A stretch of 64,000 bases of DNA from assembly GCA_963575745.1 (NCBI GenBank), contig CAUYUJ010011170.1, positions 272,001-336,000 on the forward strand. The letters run 5' to 3'. The position numbers and the translations under genes were made by a program. The notes below the pieces were generated by a model, which worked only from the letters and a program-made list of their open reading frames with translations, was not told the origin of the DNA and did no database searches. Source of the stretch: Prorocentrum cordatum. Taxonomy: Eukaryota; Sar; Dinophyceae; Prorocentrales; Prorocentraceae. Within the stretch, counting starts at the first letter, position 1; every line of letters starts with the position of its first letter. Positions 46,736 to 58,438 of this stretch are shown piece by piece.

Positions 46736-47166
46736 TGGGGGGCTTCAATTGCGCGATCGACGCGCCGATGCATCTCCGCGCGCCAGAGACCGACAACGGC
46801 TTGCTGGTTCAACCTCGGCAGCGCGAACACGGGGCCTCGCGGCGGCAGTCGCTAGCGGACCTCGCGGAGCTGGCCCCTGAGAAGCCGACCCACTTCATAG
46901 CGGGGGATCAGCAGTTGACGGCTCTCGATAAGGTCTTTACTTCTACTCCGCAGTGGATGCTTCCTCAACTGGATAATGCCGCGTCCTTGCTGGCGGAGCC
47001 AGAGCGATTGCGCGAGGCCGGGGCGTCGGACCGCGTTCCTGTTTCGGCGACCTTTCGCGCTCGACCTCTGCGGCCTCGCGGCCAGCAGCGAGTGCCGGCC
47101 TTCCTCTGTAAGGCGCAGGGGTTTTCCGATATGCTTCACTTGCGGATGAGCCGGTCGTCATCATAG
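46736..47166 (+). pseudogene. LINE APE-type endonuclease, C-terminal fragment
   Basis: The frame reads GGFNCAIDAP, corresponding to the GDFN motif of exonuclease-endonuclease-phosphatase domains. About 60 codons later comes TALDKVFTSTPQW, then ASDRVPVSATF where the family has SDHxPV, then FLCKAQGF. Order and spacing match the last third of a LINE endonuclease as I recall it from dinoflagellate elements. The catalytic His of SDH is Arg here and the Asp of GDFN is Gly, so the fragment is inactive. No RT follows. Confidence 0.6.
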
Positions 47167-47739
47167 GGCCACGCCGATTCCCAAATGGAGAGAACTCAAA
47201 CGTCTGATGCGCGAAGCGGCCAGACTCGCCTGCGATCGCTCGACCCGCGCCGCAACCCCTCCCTTGGGGGGCGCGCTCCCGATCTTCCGCTCGATCTCCA
47301 GAGCTGTGCGTTTTGACAGTTCAAAGCTTGCCGCGACCCCGCTCGCGCGCGCCTTTTGCAAGATGCCACGGGAAGACTGATGGGTCCAACCGGGCCGCCT
47401 CGCCGATCGCCCCCGTGGATTTCCATCGTCGACATGAGCGGCTGAGGCGCGACGTCCACCACTTTCGTTTGGCCGCCGCCGCTGGACAGGCGCGGGCCGA
47501 CCAGGCCCCGTTTCCCGAGAAGAAGGGTCTTCGGGCGCGGGCGAAAAGGCGCGGGGGGAGCTCTGGGCCCCGAAATGGATGACCCTCCCGCTCTAGGGCT
47601 GCATGGGCCCCTCCTCGGGCCTCCCCCATCGCCCCCCCGTCGCTCGTGGCCCGTCCTTTGGCGCCGAAAACTGGCCCGCTCGAACACCCTCGGAAACGTG
47701 GCGCAAACGCACCAGGCCCTTTGACTGATCCCAGGCCTC

Positions 47740-48975
47740 CCTGGAGCGCCCAGAGTGGCCGATGTGAGAAAAGTGACTGGAGCGCCTAGAGTGTTTGCAG
47801 TGGGTGGAGCGCCAGGAGTGGCTGGAGTGGCTGGAGCGACGCAAGCGTCTGCAGTGGCTGGAGAGACTCGAGTGACTGGATCGCCCGCTATGGATGTAGT
47901 GACTGAAGTGGCTGCAGTGCGCTTGGGGTGGCTGGAGTGGCTTGCATTGTCTGGAGATACTGGTGCGCCTGGAGTGGGTAAGGGGTCCGGAGCGCCTGGC
48001 GTGGCTGCTGCGGTTGGGGTGACGAGCGCCTGGAATGACTGGAGCGCCTGGTGCGGCTGGAGAGCCTGGAGTGGTCGGAGTGACTGGAGTGGCCGGAGCG
48101 CCCGGGACGCCTGGGGTGGCTGGAGTGATTGGAGCGGAGCGCTTGGAGTGGCTTGAGTGACTGTGACTGGAGCCCCTGCAGTGCCTGAGGTGAGTGGAGC
48201 GATTGGAGTGGCTGGGGTTCCTGGAGCACCTGGAATGACTGGAGCGCCGGGAGTGACTGGAGTGACAGGGGCGTTGACATATTGGAGTGTTTTGAGTGGC
48301 TGGAGTTGCTGGGGTGACTGGAGCCCCTGGGTGTTTGGAGTGACAAGAGTGACTGGAGCGCCTGCAGCGCTGGGATCGGCTGGAATGGCTGGAGCGCCTG
48401 GAGTGGCTGGCGTGAGAAGAGTGGCTGGAGCGCCTGAGGTCATTGGAATGACTGGAGCGCCTGGAGAAGCTGGAGAGGCTGGAGTGAAGTGATTGTAGCG
48501 TATGGAGTAACCGCAGTGCCTGCGTGGCCTGGACCGCCTGGAGCTCCTGGAGTGGCTGGAGTGAGTGGAGCGCATGGAGTGGCTGCAGTGATTGGAGTGA
48601 CTGGAGCGCTTAGGGTGGCTGGAGTGACTGGAGCGCCTGGAATGGCCGGAGCGCCTGGAGTGGCTGGAGTGATTGGGGCGACGAGGGTGGCTGGAGTTCC
48701 TGGGGCGCCTGGAGTGGCTGACGGGAGTGGCTGGAGTGACTGGGCCGCCTGGAGTGACTAGAGTGACTGGACCGCCTGGAGTGGCTGGAGCGCCTGGAGT
48801 GTCTGGAGTGACTTGGAGGACTGGAGCGCCTGGAGTGACAGGAGTGACTGGGGCGCCTGGAGTTGCTGGAGTGATTGGAGCGCCTGGAGTAACAGGAGTG
48901 ACTGGATTGACTTGAGCGCCTGAGGTGGTTTGACTGACTGGTGCGCCTGGAGGCGCTGCAGGGACTTGACGCCTG
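47740..48975 (+). repeat. collagen-like minisatellite, ~9/18-bp unit
   Basis: About 1.2 kb of units such as GTGACTGGA and GCGCCTGGA in mixed order. Because the period is a multiple of three, long frames stay open on both strands: Gly-X-Y ([10 protein letters not shown]) on plus and Ser/His/Arg-rich on minus. Stops and single-base slips break every frame repeatedly, so no intact protein is supported. Confidence 0.9.
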
Positions 48976-50554
48976 GAGTTGTACAGTGCTAGCCATGTCT
49001 CGCAGTGCTAGCTGTCAGCGTCACGTCTTGGTGGGGCGCAGTAGAGGAAGAGGGCTCGTCTACTCACAGAGAATACAATAAATCATGTCTTCGCTTATGA
49101 CCACGTGCCAATGCTGTTTACGGCAAGGCCTCGATGAATATTGTTAGCGTGCGCAGTAGCAGTCGCTTTGGCCTTGTACTCGGCGTTCGCATTCGCTCTG
49201 ATCGCGCTGGGCAGACCGCCCCGTCTTCCATGCGAGTGGGGCAACGTGGGTACGCTCGCGTTGTAGTGCCAATTTTAGCAGACCCTGGTGAGGTCGTTGA
49301 GGTCTTGGTTGCTGTCAGAGGTGGCGAATGCATACATATGTATGTCAGCGGTGTTGTGATAAAAGTTTGCTCTCATAGCGCCCTGCGTGACATCTCTGGC
49401 CCAAGGCGGCATTCCTGGGGAGGGGCAACTTTATCCACAACCATGAGACAACTGCGGAGTTTGAACAGGAAGCGCCTTCTGGCACGCAGACTCGCAAGCG
49501 AGCGCTGCGTTGAACACGTCGTTGCATGCGAGCCGGGCCGACGATTGCGTTCGTCGTCAGGGATGTGGTTGTTGTCTCGGTGGTTGCTTCCTGGATTCTC
49601 GCCCTCCTCCCCCAGGTTCCCCCCTCGACCTCCGCCCCCCGCGAGGCCCTCCGCCCCGCCCTCCCGCCCGTCTTCGAAGTGGGCGCAGAGGCGGGGGGCG
49701 GGGGGGGGCGGCGAGGAAAGGGGGCCTGCTGGGGGCAGGCAGCAAAGGACACGAGGACCCGATGATGGCGAAGGGGGGGAATGGGCGAGGGGCAGGCGGA
49801 TGAACGAGGAATGGACGCAGGAGTAACTTGCGCCCCCCGCGGCCACGCCCGCACGTCGCGGGGGAAGGGGCCCGCGAGCGCCTGCGAGGTGCGACTGGCT
49901 CGTCGGCCGCTGGGGTCCGGCGCGAAAGCGCGCTCCTAGCTGCGAGAGGCGTTTGCCGAATCATGTCGGAGTTCCGCGGGCTGCGCTCGCGCTCCGCTCG
50001 CAGCGTTCCGCGCGCGCCCTCGGGGTCTCAGCGCGGCGCCCGGGAGGGGGCGCGGCGGGGAATCGGCGCAGGGAATTGGGTGAATCGGGCTGCTGTTTTA
50101 AAGCGGGCGGCCACGTGCGAACGCCCCTCCTCCCTGAATACTCCGCGGGGTCGAGGAAGGAGCGGGGAAATGAGAATGGGGGGGCTAGCGGGGAGGAAGG
50201 GGGACTTCGGGACAGAGAAGACGATGGGGGGGAGGAGAGGAGGATAATGAATAAGGTGGGAGATGAATCAGATGAGGAGGATAAGGGGAGCGCGGCGAGC
50301 GCGAGGAGGGGGGGGGTGCGTCGACCAGCCGAGCCGAAACTTGATCGCCGTGCCGACGGGGAAAGGACGGGATTGCGCCGTTGCGCCCGCCCCCGCGGAT
50401 TTGTTATTTAGGGTGGCGTTTTTCGTTTGGCAGCTGCGCTCGCTGCGACCGGCGCCTGCCATTCGCATCGTCTGCGGATCTTTCGGGTGATGTCGCGCGC
50501 CTGCGAAGCACGCCCTGCGTCTTTCATATATGTTTATTTATTTTATTGTTTATG

Positions 50555-50558
<4 letters not shown>
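48976..50558. other. GC-rich region, nothing identified
   Basis: Overlapping short frames only. C-rich and G-rich runs lie near 49600-49720. I see no domain, RNA gene or repeat of note. Confidence 0.5.

Positions 50559-50628
<70 letters not shown>
50559..50628 (+). repeat. (TC)n(TA)n microsatellite
   Basis: About 25 TC units followed directly by about 10 TA units. Confidence 0.97.
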
Positions 50629-50700
50629 ATATTTATCGCGGCGCGCCAACTTAGCGTGAACCGCGCTGAGTTGGCTTAGTGCTGAGCGCTGAGCACAGTT

Positions 50701-50729
50701 CCCCCCCCCCCCCCCCCCCCCCCCCCCCC
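50701..50729 (+). repeat. poly-C run of 29 nt
   Basis: An uninterrupted C homopolymer. Its length is likely uncertain in any assembly. Confidence 0.9.
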
Positions 50730-51745
50730 GCGCGAACTCTCACCCAGCGAGTGCGTGGCGCGTCGTCTCGTAGAACATCGGCGGCGGTTGCCGTTCGCGC
50801 TGTTCGAGCAGGGTGCGCCCCGAGCATGGCGCGCCTATCTTTGCGCGGTTCGCGCGAGCCAACACGGCGGCGGGGAAGGTATTCCTGCGGGCACTGGCGA
50901 AGGGGAAATTATTTCTTCGCAAAGACTTGGCTTTATTTCTGCAGGCAGCTGGCGATGTTTCGTGTTTTTTGAAGATGCCCGAAGCATTTTTCAACGCGCT
51001 CTTCCGACATCCCAAAGAGTATGCTTGAGTATGTTTGCATTTTCGCACCAGAGCTGTCCGTGGGAAGACATGCCCGACTTGACCCTAGAAGGCATTCAGC
51101 TGTAACATTGTGCGCGTGGGCAGTGGGCCCCGCCAGCTCCTGCCCAGCGACGGAGTGGGCTGCGGCGAAGAGCACGCCCCCTTGGGAAACTCGCGTCAAC
51201 GACCCTGCCGCGCGCCCTGTTCGAACACGAAGCGAATCGCCCACTCTCGATCGGTGCCGAGGCTAAGGCGTTGACGACTGCGATCGACGTCCCCGCCGAG
51301 CTCTGAAGGGGGTCCAGGGCAAGCGCTGTGGGCCAAGCTGGGCGACGCGAGCACGTTATGACGATTGTGCCACCCGCGCGCAGAGATCGCTTGATTCTCG
51401 GACTTAATGCGAGTCTCCCGGCACATCGCGACACGAGGAGGGTCCAGATACCCCGGCCCTGGATCTATCACCCATTCGAAAGCGTTCTCACCCGTGCTCC
51501 ACGCGTTCACACTCATGCCCAGAACGCGCACATCATGCCCCTTATTCTCTGAGCCCACGAATTTCTCCGCCGATGGAGAAGAACGAGAAGGCCCTCGTTC
51601 AGCTGCGTGCTGGAGAGGGCGGCCAGCTCCGCGAGCTGGCTGGGCCTGACGCGGCATTTCCCTAGTTGAATCGAGCAAAAGTGGGGGGGGGGAGGGGGCG
51701 ACGGCGCCCGCTGATGGCCCTGCCGAGCGCGAACTCATATCAGGC
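50730..51745. other. no feature identified
   Basis: Short overlapping frames on both strands, no domain recognised. Confidence 0.5.
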
Positions 51746-51779
51746 GGCCCCGACGATCCACTCGCCCCAACAGAAGTAG

Positions 51780-53345
51780 ACGGCCTCAACGACGCTTTCG
51801 TGGCAGTCGTGGCCGAAGGCCCCTGAGGTTTCCCCGCGGTCGCTGAAGAGGCAGGCTCCGCGGGTCCCCCCGCGGCGCCCGACCCCGAGGGCTACGCCGA
51901 ACCATTCGTGGACGCCAGCGAAAAAGGTCGCATCGAAGGGGCCGCTCCTGGCGCCGAGGACGAACCTGCCCGCGAAGGGCTTGCGGGCAGAGGGGCGTGA
52001 CTTCCAGGCGCTGAATCCGTGCCCCCCTTGCCCTTCGGGCCAAGGCCCGCGCCTGCTGCGTCGGGCGCAGGCCATTCCGCGTGGCCCAGCTCAGCGCAGG
52101 CCTTTCCGCACGGACCAGCCCGACGGCGCCTGCGCGCCGGTGCCTCCAGCAAGCTTGACAGCGATGCCAACGGCCGAGGCTGCAGGGCTGGGGCGTCGAA
52201 GCCCATGGACCACTCAGCGTCCACGACGTTGCAGTCCCAGAAGATGCTGTTCGCCGACTCAAGTGGCAACGCGGCTGGCTTCAGCGGGCTAAACCAGCGA
52301 CCGCCGAGCACATTTGGCTCCAACCGTGGCGGCGGCCTCTCTGAACTTCTTCTCTGCGGCCGCCAGCACACTGGCGTCGTCTCCTCCTTTGGCGGCGTTG
52401 AGAGCTTCTGCAGCTGACTGTCAGACTTGAAGGCAGCCCGGCGCCTGGCATAGTCGTCTCCATCGAGGAGGCCCATGTCGATGTCAACTCCGTCGCCGTC
52501 GGCAGCTGGAAGGTCCTCTGCGCGGCCGCCTGCGCCATCAGCAGCGGCAGCAGGAGGGGCAGCCGAAGGGAGCTGGGGCCCTGCTGCCTCAGCCCATCCT
52601 GGCCTCGGCCGCTGCAGCCTGGAGGTGGCGCAGGGTGGCCGAGGCTGCGAGCCCCTCTTGGGATTGTGCCACGCTGCTGTCGGGGGCCGCGGAGACAGCC
52701 TTGAGTGGGTCGTCCAGCTCCTTGGCCGAAAGGCGGAACAGCTTCTTCTCCGCCTTGTCAAGGTCGGTCTTGCATGTGGTGAGCAGCTAGCCGACCTCCT
52801 CGCTCTTCTTCTCCAGGTCCTGGCGCTGCCGATGGATCACCGAGGACTTGGACTCCAGCTTGGCCAGCTTCGTCCGTGGGTTCTCGACCTTCCACCTCGC
52901 CGTCCGTGCCGAGGGGGCCTTGGGGGCTGAGGCCAGCCTGGCCTTCTCCTTCTCGGCCTCCTCAACCGACTCGGTGGCCGAGCCCTCGCGCATGAGGAAC
53001 TGCACCACCTGGGCATAGGACAGTTCCTTGTCACCCGCGGCAGACGCCGCAGGCTTCCACGGTGGCTTGTTCCCTTCCACGGTGGCTGCAATTCCTTGAT
53101 AAGCTTCGCCTGAGTGTCACCTTTAGCGGAGCCAGGCCGCGGCGGCCCCTTGGCCCATGCGCCCCACTGCCCACGCTGGCCCCGAACGCGGCTGGGAGCC
53201 ATCTTGGAGGCCGCGCCGCGGGCAGTCCGGACCACCTTGCCAGGTGCGATGGCTGCACAGGCCCTGCACTTGATCCGACATGCCCACTTGCCCCAGCACC
53301 CGTTCGCGGGGCACCCCCACAGGGGCGTCTTGGCGCTTGGCAGCA
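51780..53345 (-). pseudogene. LINE ORF1-like fragment (zinc ribbon plus coiled coil)
   Basis: Read on the minus strand from about 53345 downward. A Cys-rich segment (LWGCPANGCWGKWACRIKCRAC, plus coordinates about 53248-53325) is probably zinc-binding. A frameshift near 53050 leads to a long charged helix (53035-52790; SYAQVVQFLMREG, EKEKARLAS, KLAKLESKSSVIHRQRQDLEKKSEE), a likely coiled coil. After a stop the helix continues in the same sense (LTTCKTDLDKAEKKLFRLSAKELDDP, about 52780-52700). Further Ala/Pro-rich text reaches about 51890. I recall this order from dinoflagellate LINE ORF1s. No RT follows on this strand. Confidence 0.5.
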
Positions 53346-53485
53346 CATCGGGCGGGGGGCCCATACGGTTCACGCAGAGGCAGACGGGGCGAGCGTCAGA
53401 AGAAACACAGTGGCTCGCAGGCACGAGCCGCTCTGAAGTACGTGCCTGATAACTCATCACCTCAACGGCCTGAACCACAATGGCT

Positions 53486-53762
53486 AGGAGGAGGAGGAGG
53501 AGGAGGAGGAGGAGGAGGAGGAGGAGGAGGAGGAGGAGGAGGAGGAGGGAGGAGGACGGAGGAGGAGGAGGAGAGGAGGAGGAGGAGGAGGAGGAGAGGA
53601 GGAAGGGGAGGAGGAGGAGGAGGAGGAAAAGGAGGAGGAGGAGGAAGAGGAGGAGGAGGAGGAGGAGGAAGAGGAGGAGGAGGAAAAGGAGGAGGCGGAC
53701 GATGAAGAGGAGGAGGCGGAAGAGGAGGATGAGGAGGGAGGGGAGGAGGAGGAGGAGGACCA
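53486..53762 (+). repeat. (GGA)n purine tract
   Basis: Nearly pure GGA/GAG with occasional A insertions. Long Glu/Arg or Pro/Leu/Ser frames here are artefacts. Confidence 0.95.
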
Positions 53763-54060
53763 TTGCAACCCCAAGAGTCATCAACGATGTTGGAATGAAC
53801 CCTCCCTCCAAGCTCCCTCTTCATAGGCCCCTACAGCGGTTCATTTCCATTGAGGGAACTGCCTCGTTGGAAAGCAACCGTTTGAAGACCTTGAAGCATC
53901 CCAAAGCATTGTTGTTGGGATTTTCACGCCACGGATCAGCCCGACAGTTGCGTCCTGACAGTTTTTGAATCGCGCCAGAACGCCACTCCTGGGACTTCAA
54001 CGCTGCGAATGAACAGAACTGCTGCACCCGCATAATCACGAACCCTTCCAAGACACTATT

Positions 54061-54530
54061 TCTGGGACGCTGATGATGGAAATCCGTGAAAGCCTGCCAA
54101 AGTCTTAAAAAGAATGCGCGCGGCGCTAAGGCGAGAACCTCATGTGGAAAGCCACCCGCCCTCAATCCTTGAAACCTTTTCACGTGTTGAAGACGAATGT
54201 GCGCGGCGCTCAGGCGAGAACCACATGTTGAAAACGACCGGCCCTCAATTCGTCAACACTTTCCAAAATCTAAACACGAATGTGCGCGGCGCTAAGGCGA
54301 GAGCCACATGTTGAAGACCACCCGCCCTCAATCCGTGAAGCCCTTGCAAATGTTAAGCACGAGTGTGCGCGTCGCTAAGGCGAGAGCCACAGTTTGAAAA
54401 CTACCCGCCCTCAATCCGCAAAGCTCTTGCATTCGTTACAACGAATGTGCGCGGCGGTCTGGTGAAAACCTCAGTTTGAAAACGGCCAGCCCTCCATCTG
54501 TGAAACGGTTGCCATGCTTAGAGCTTCTGA
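54061..54530 (+). repeat. ~83-bp tandem repeat, five units
   Basis: The anchor GTGCGCGGCGCTAAGGCGAGA recurs at about 54118, 54201, 54283, 54367 and 54449 (spacing 82-84), together with CACCCGCCCTCAATCC-like blocks. Units carry scattered substitutions. Non-coding. Confidence 0.9.
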
Positions 54531-54622
54531 ATCATGATGGTAAGGAAGTCTCAGGCGAAATGCCAGGCCCGCCCTAAAAGCTGGCCTCGGGTGCGACACT
54601 GAGAAGTTATGTATAAGGAAAA

Positions 54623-54940
54623 GGAATGGAGGAAGAGGAGGAGGAGGAGGGAGGAGGGAGAAGGGAGGAGGGAGGAGGGAGGGAAGGAGGGTCGGAGGGA
54701 GGGAGGGAGGGAGGGAGGGGGAGGAGGAGGAGGAGGAGGAGGAGGAGAGCGAGGAGGAGGTGGAGGAGAGCGAGGAGGAGAGCGAGGAGGAGGAGGAGGA
54801 GGAATCTGATGATGCTGAGGAGAAGGAGGAAAACGAGGAGGGAGGACGGAGGAGGGAGGACGGAGTAGGGATGAGGGAGGAGGGAGGGAGGGAGGGAGGG
54901 ATGAGGAGGAAGAGGAGGAGGAGGAGGAGGAGGACCCGAG
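54623..54940 (+). repeat. (GGA)n / GGAGGGAG purine tract
   Basis: Purine-only for most of its length; it adjoins the 3' side of the minus-strand LINE fragment at 55.0 kb. Confidence 0.93.
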
Positions 54941-55017
54941 ACTCCAATGACTCCGCCGAGAACCGAAGGAGCCACGAAATTATTGGAAAACGCGGCTAAC
55001 CCAAAGCTGCGTGGAAG

Positions 55018-55260
55018 TCACCGCTTAGGGGAATCCCAGTACGCGGGCGACATTTGGCCTTCAAAATTCTTAGGGGCCGTTGATCTGCGCCGACTGGACT
55101 CCCAAGTAACTTGGCCATTGCACCAAGCCATTAGAACAGGGGACTGCCGGGTGGAGGCTGATCCCCCACATATCAGACAATAAACAAAAGGGCCCTCGGT
55201 GACCACGTGGTGGCCACGGAGGAGTTCAAAGGGCGCAGGCTCGGCACTAGACACAGTAAC
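55018..55260 (-). pseudogene. LINE C-terminal zinc-knuckle fragment
   Basis: The minus-strand frame reads GHHVVTEGPFVYCLICGGSAS, then a Cys in MAWCNGQV, then KNFEGQMSPAYWDSPKR before the stop at 55018. A His followed by CxxC and a later Cys near the very C-terminus recalls the terminal zinc-binding segment of dinoflagellate LINE proteins. The frame continues upstream to about 55430 in Ser/Ala-rich sequence without RT motifs. Assignment is by pattern only. Confidence 0.4.
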
Positions 55261-55452
55261 AGCCTGCCCAATAGAACTATCGGCACCACTAGACACAGTC
55301 GGCACCTGGGGTTCCGACGGAACCCCACTCAAGAAAATGCTGCCCGTAGACTGCCCCTGTACGCCAGCCTCGGGCCCCAAGACCCTGTCCGCCGCCCGCA
55401 ACGCAATCGCGGTGGCGTCCGCGCGCGCTGTCGGCAGAGGCGCAGCAGCAGC

Positions 55453-55860
55453 AGCGGAGGAGGAGAAGGAGGAGGAGGAGGAGGAGGAGGAGGTCGAATA
55501 TGGGAGGCGAGCCCTTGCACGGGCCATCAGTTTCTGCAGGGCGGAGGGCGCGCACTCCGTGCGCTCCACGCGCCTCCACGCGGCCTCGGAGGACGCCGAA
55601 GCAAGACAGAACGCACATTGCCAGCTCGCAGGCTTGCGAACCAGGAGTAGGAGGAGGACGAGGAGGAGAGGGAGGAAAGGAGGAGGACGTGAGGGAGGAC
55701 AGGAGGAAGAGGAGGAGTAGGAGAAGGAAGAGATGGAGGAGGAGAAAAAAGAAAGGGGAGGACCAGGTGAAAGATCAAGAGTACGAGGAGATGGAGTAGG
55801 AGAAGGAGGAGGAGGTGGAGGAGGAAGAGGAGGAGGAGGAGGCGGAGGAGGAGGATGGGA
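55453..55860 (+). repeat. interrupted (GGA)n purine tracts
   Basis: Two purine-rich blocks (about 55455-55490 and 55645-55860) separated by GC-rich unique sequence. Open frames in them are compositional. Confidence 0.88.
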
Positions 55861-55869
55861 GGAGGCGTA

Positions 55870-58438
55870 ACTGGGGAGGGGGGGAAGGGGGAAGGGGTTG
55901 CGCAGGAGCAGCAAAATGTGGGGTGCTCTTTCCTCCGCTCGAGTCTCCTGCCTCTCATTATGTTCTTCCCTCTTCTCCACCCTCCTCCTGACCAGCCTCC
56001 TCACCCTCCTCCTCCTTCTGTCTCGTCCGCAGCTCCAGCGCGCACCTATCTTGGAGATGTGCGGCCCGGGACCATGCGCGTCGGCCTAAGATTTTGGGCG
56101 TGCCATCAAGGGGAGTACGCCCATCCGGAAGGCTTTCCTTGGTGCCCATGTGGAGGACGACAGTCCACCTAAGTGCAGGGGTGGCGCGAGGGAGGTGGCC
56201 TTCGGAGAAGGCGGGAGGGTGTCTCAAAATACAAGGGCCTTCTTATTCGAGGGGCGTGGATGCTTCTAAGAAGGTTTCTTTGTGCGCAAAGCCGGGCCAG
56301 GGCACCGAAAAGGAGCGACCCAATCCAGAGAGAGCCCCCCCCCTCATCCTATTCCTCTTCTTCCTCCGGCCCCTCCTCCACCGCCGCCGCCGACGACGAG
56401 GGCGAAAGGACGACAACGACGAAAAGGAGCACGACCAGCAACTCCCAAACATACTTTGACTAGGCGCGCGTCGGTCCCATGGGCAACGTGCGCCATCATT
56501 CATCTTATAGGTTATATGCTCGGGGGCGGGTGCTTTCTGTCCACATCGCTTGGGTAAGGAGATGTTGCAACGTTGTTATGCGATATGTTGTATTCTGACG
56601 TGTTCCTCTGAGGTGTGCGCATAGTACTATAGTACGTCCTTTAGCTTCCCAGACGATGACGACGACGACAACGAGCGTGGTCGCCCCGTGCCGGGGCCCG
56701 CGGATACCGGATGGTGGCCGAGGGCGAGAAGTCGGAGGCGATGCGGGTGTTGCGGTTGCGCCGCGAGGACGTCGAGAAGGCTTTTGTTTTTGTCGTCGTC
56801 GTCGTTGAGGTCGTTGTCGTTCCGTCAGACCCTTTCGCTGCTTTGCGTTGAATGGTAAAATGGTTTTTGTTATTTGTCGGCCTGGTGTGGCAGTCACCGA
56901 GCCTTTGGACAGCCAAACAGCTACTCAGGATGAACAGCTGGTCCCAGGGAAGGGGTCCAGAACTCCACGTGTTAAGACAAAACAACTTCAGGTGCCTTTT
57001 TGTTAGTCGGCGACGTCGTAGTGAAGATGTCTGTGGCGTTTCTGGAGGTTCTCGTCGCCACGGCTGGACGCGGCTCGGACAATTTGTCAAGGCGGACACA
57101 GGAGGGGCGCAGGCTGGGCGGTCCTCTAGTCGGCCAGGTCCGTCTCTCAGAAGCCCACCTGCCTGCTGAACAGGCTTCCTAGAGGGCCACAAAGAGGCAA
57201 CGGACAGAACGGAGGGAGGCGGAAAGGAAAGAGCCGTGCTGAGAACATGAAGTCCTTCACGCGAGTGCCAAGGATACACAGTGACGTCGAGGAACGGGTC
57301 CTCGAGGTGCAAGCCGAAGGCCCCCTCCACACACACACACACACACACGCACACACACACACGCTTTGCGTCGGCGGCTTGGCAGAGGGCGTCTTCTCTG
57401 GCAGTATGCAAATTAAGGCCGCAATATACGGAGGAGGAGGATGAGCCCCGGCGCGACAGGGGGAGACGAAGCCGGGCCACTCACACACACATACACACAG
57501 ACATTGTTTGGCGCCGTTGTAGGGGCCTCGCCTGCAGCGACGAGGTGGAGAAAGTGAACAGACCGTGCGCCGCGCGGCGGCCGGGCCCTCAACATCGCTT
57601 AGAGGATGCGTTCCTACCGACATCAGCCATTCGGGCGTGGATAGCAGGGAGGGTACACGCAATACCGTGGGAGATACCCATCACGGCAGCATGAGGCAAG
57701 GAGAACGGCATCAGCCATTTGGGCGTGGGGCGGCCAGCACGGCAGCCTGAGAGGAGGATGAGGAGAAGGAAGAGGAGGATAACGGCAACGGCAAACGATC
57801 GTGGCAGCAGCGAGGCGCGGCTTCTGAGAGTCAGCCCCAACGGCGGGCGTAAGGAAGCAAGTACAGGAGTCTCAGCGAAGCCGAGCAACGTGCCGTGCGC
57901 GCCAACGGGCGATGGCAAGAGGACGTGCAAAGCATGGAGACCAACACTGGGGCACGAGCCTGACGGCAGGAGGGCGGCAAGGCAGGGCCTAACGCCGAGG
58001 CTGCCACCCCCGTCTTCCAGCGAGGCGGGAGGCGGGACTGGTGAGTTGGCGCGGGACGGTGCAGGTGAAGGAGCGAGGCCAAGGATGTCGTTAGGAATGG
58101 TCTGGGAGTGTCGGCGCAGAGGTCGGCAGGTTCCGCACAACGTGTGTTTCGTTGATGCTAGAAACTCTTGAAAACTCTCCTTTTCCAACGGCCGTGGCTC
58201 GATACACAATTGGTTCGGGACGAGCAAGTACATGTCTGCACGAGAGTGAGAGCGGGCAAGGGGAAAGCGGAGCGTATGAAAACACAAGCTGTGGAACACC
58301 GCACGCTTCACACGGGGAGGTCGCTGGCGTCCTCGAACTCGTCCGTCGGGTAGTAGTCAAACCCATCCAGGGCCCAGTAGCAGATCTGAATCTGCTCGGT
58401 CTCGTCTTCTTGGTACTGGATCGGCTGTCAGTCTCGGA
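55870..58438. other. region without recognised genes
   Basis: Frames on both strands lack recognisable domains. An imperfect direct repeat containing ATCAGCCATTCGGGCGTGG occurs near 57623 and again near 57710. The CA microsatellite is listed separately. Confidence 0.5.
57328..57363 (+). repeat. (CA)n microsatellite
   Basis: CA dinucleotide run with one CG interruption; a shorter CA-rich stretch follows near 57480-57500. Confidence 0.95.

Noticed and set aside
47755-48915. A collagen gene
   Set aside because: Every frame is broken by stops and slips. Gly-X-Y text follows automatically from the 9-bp unit.
53486-55860. Glu/Arg-rich or Pro/Leu/Ser-rich proteins
   Set aside because: Purine-only GGA tracts give open frames on both strands without any domain.
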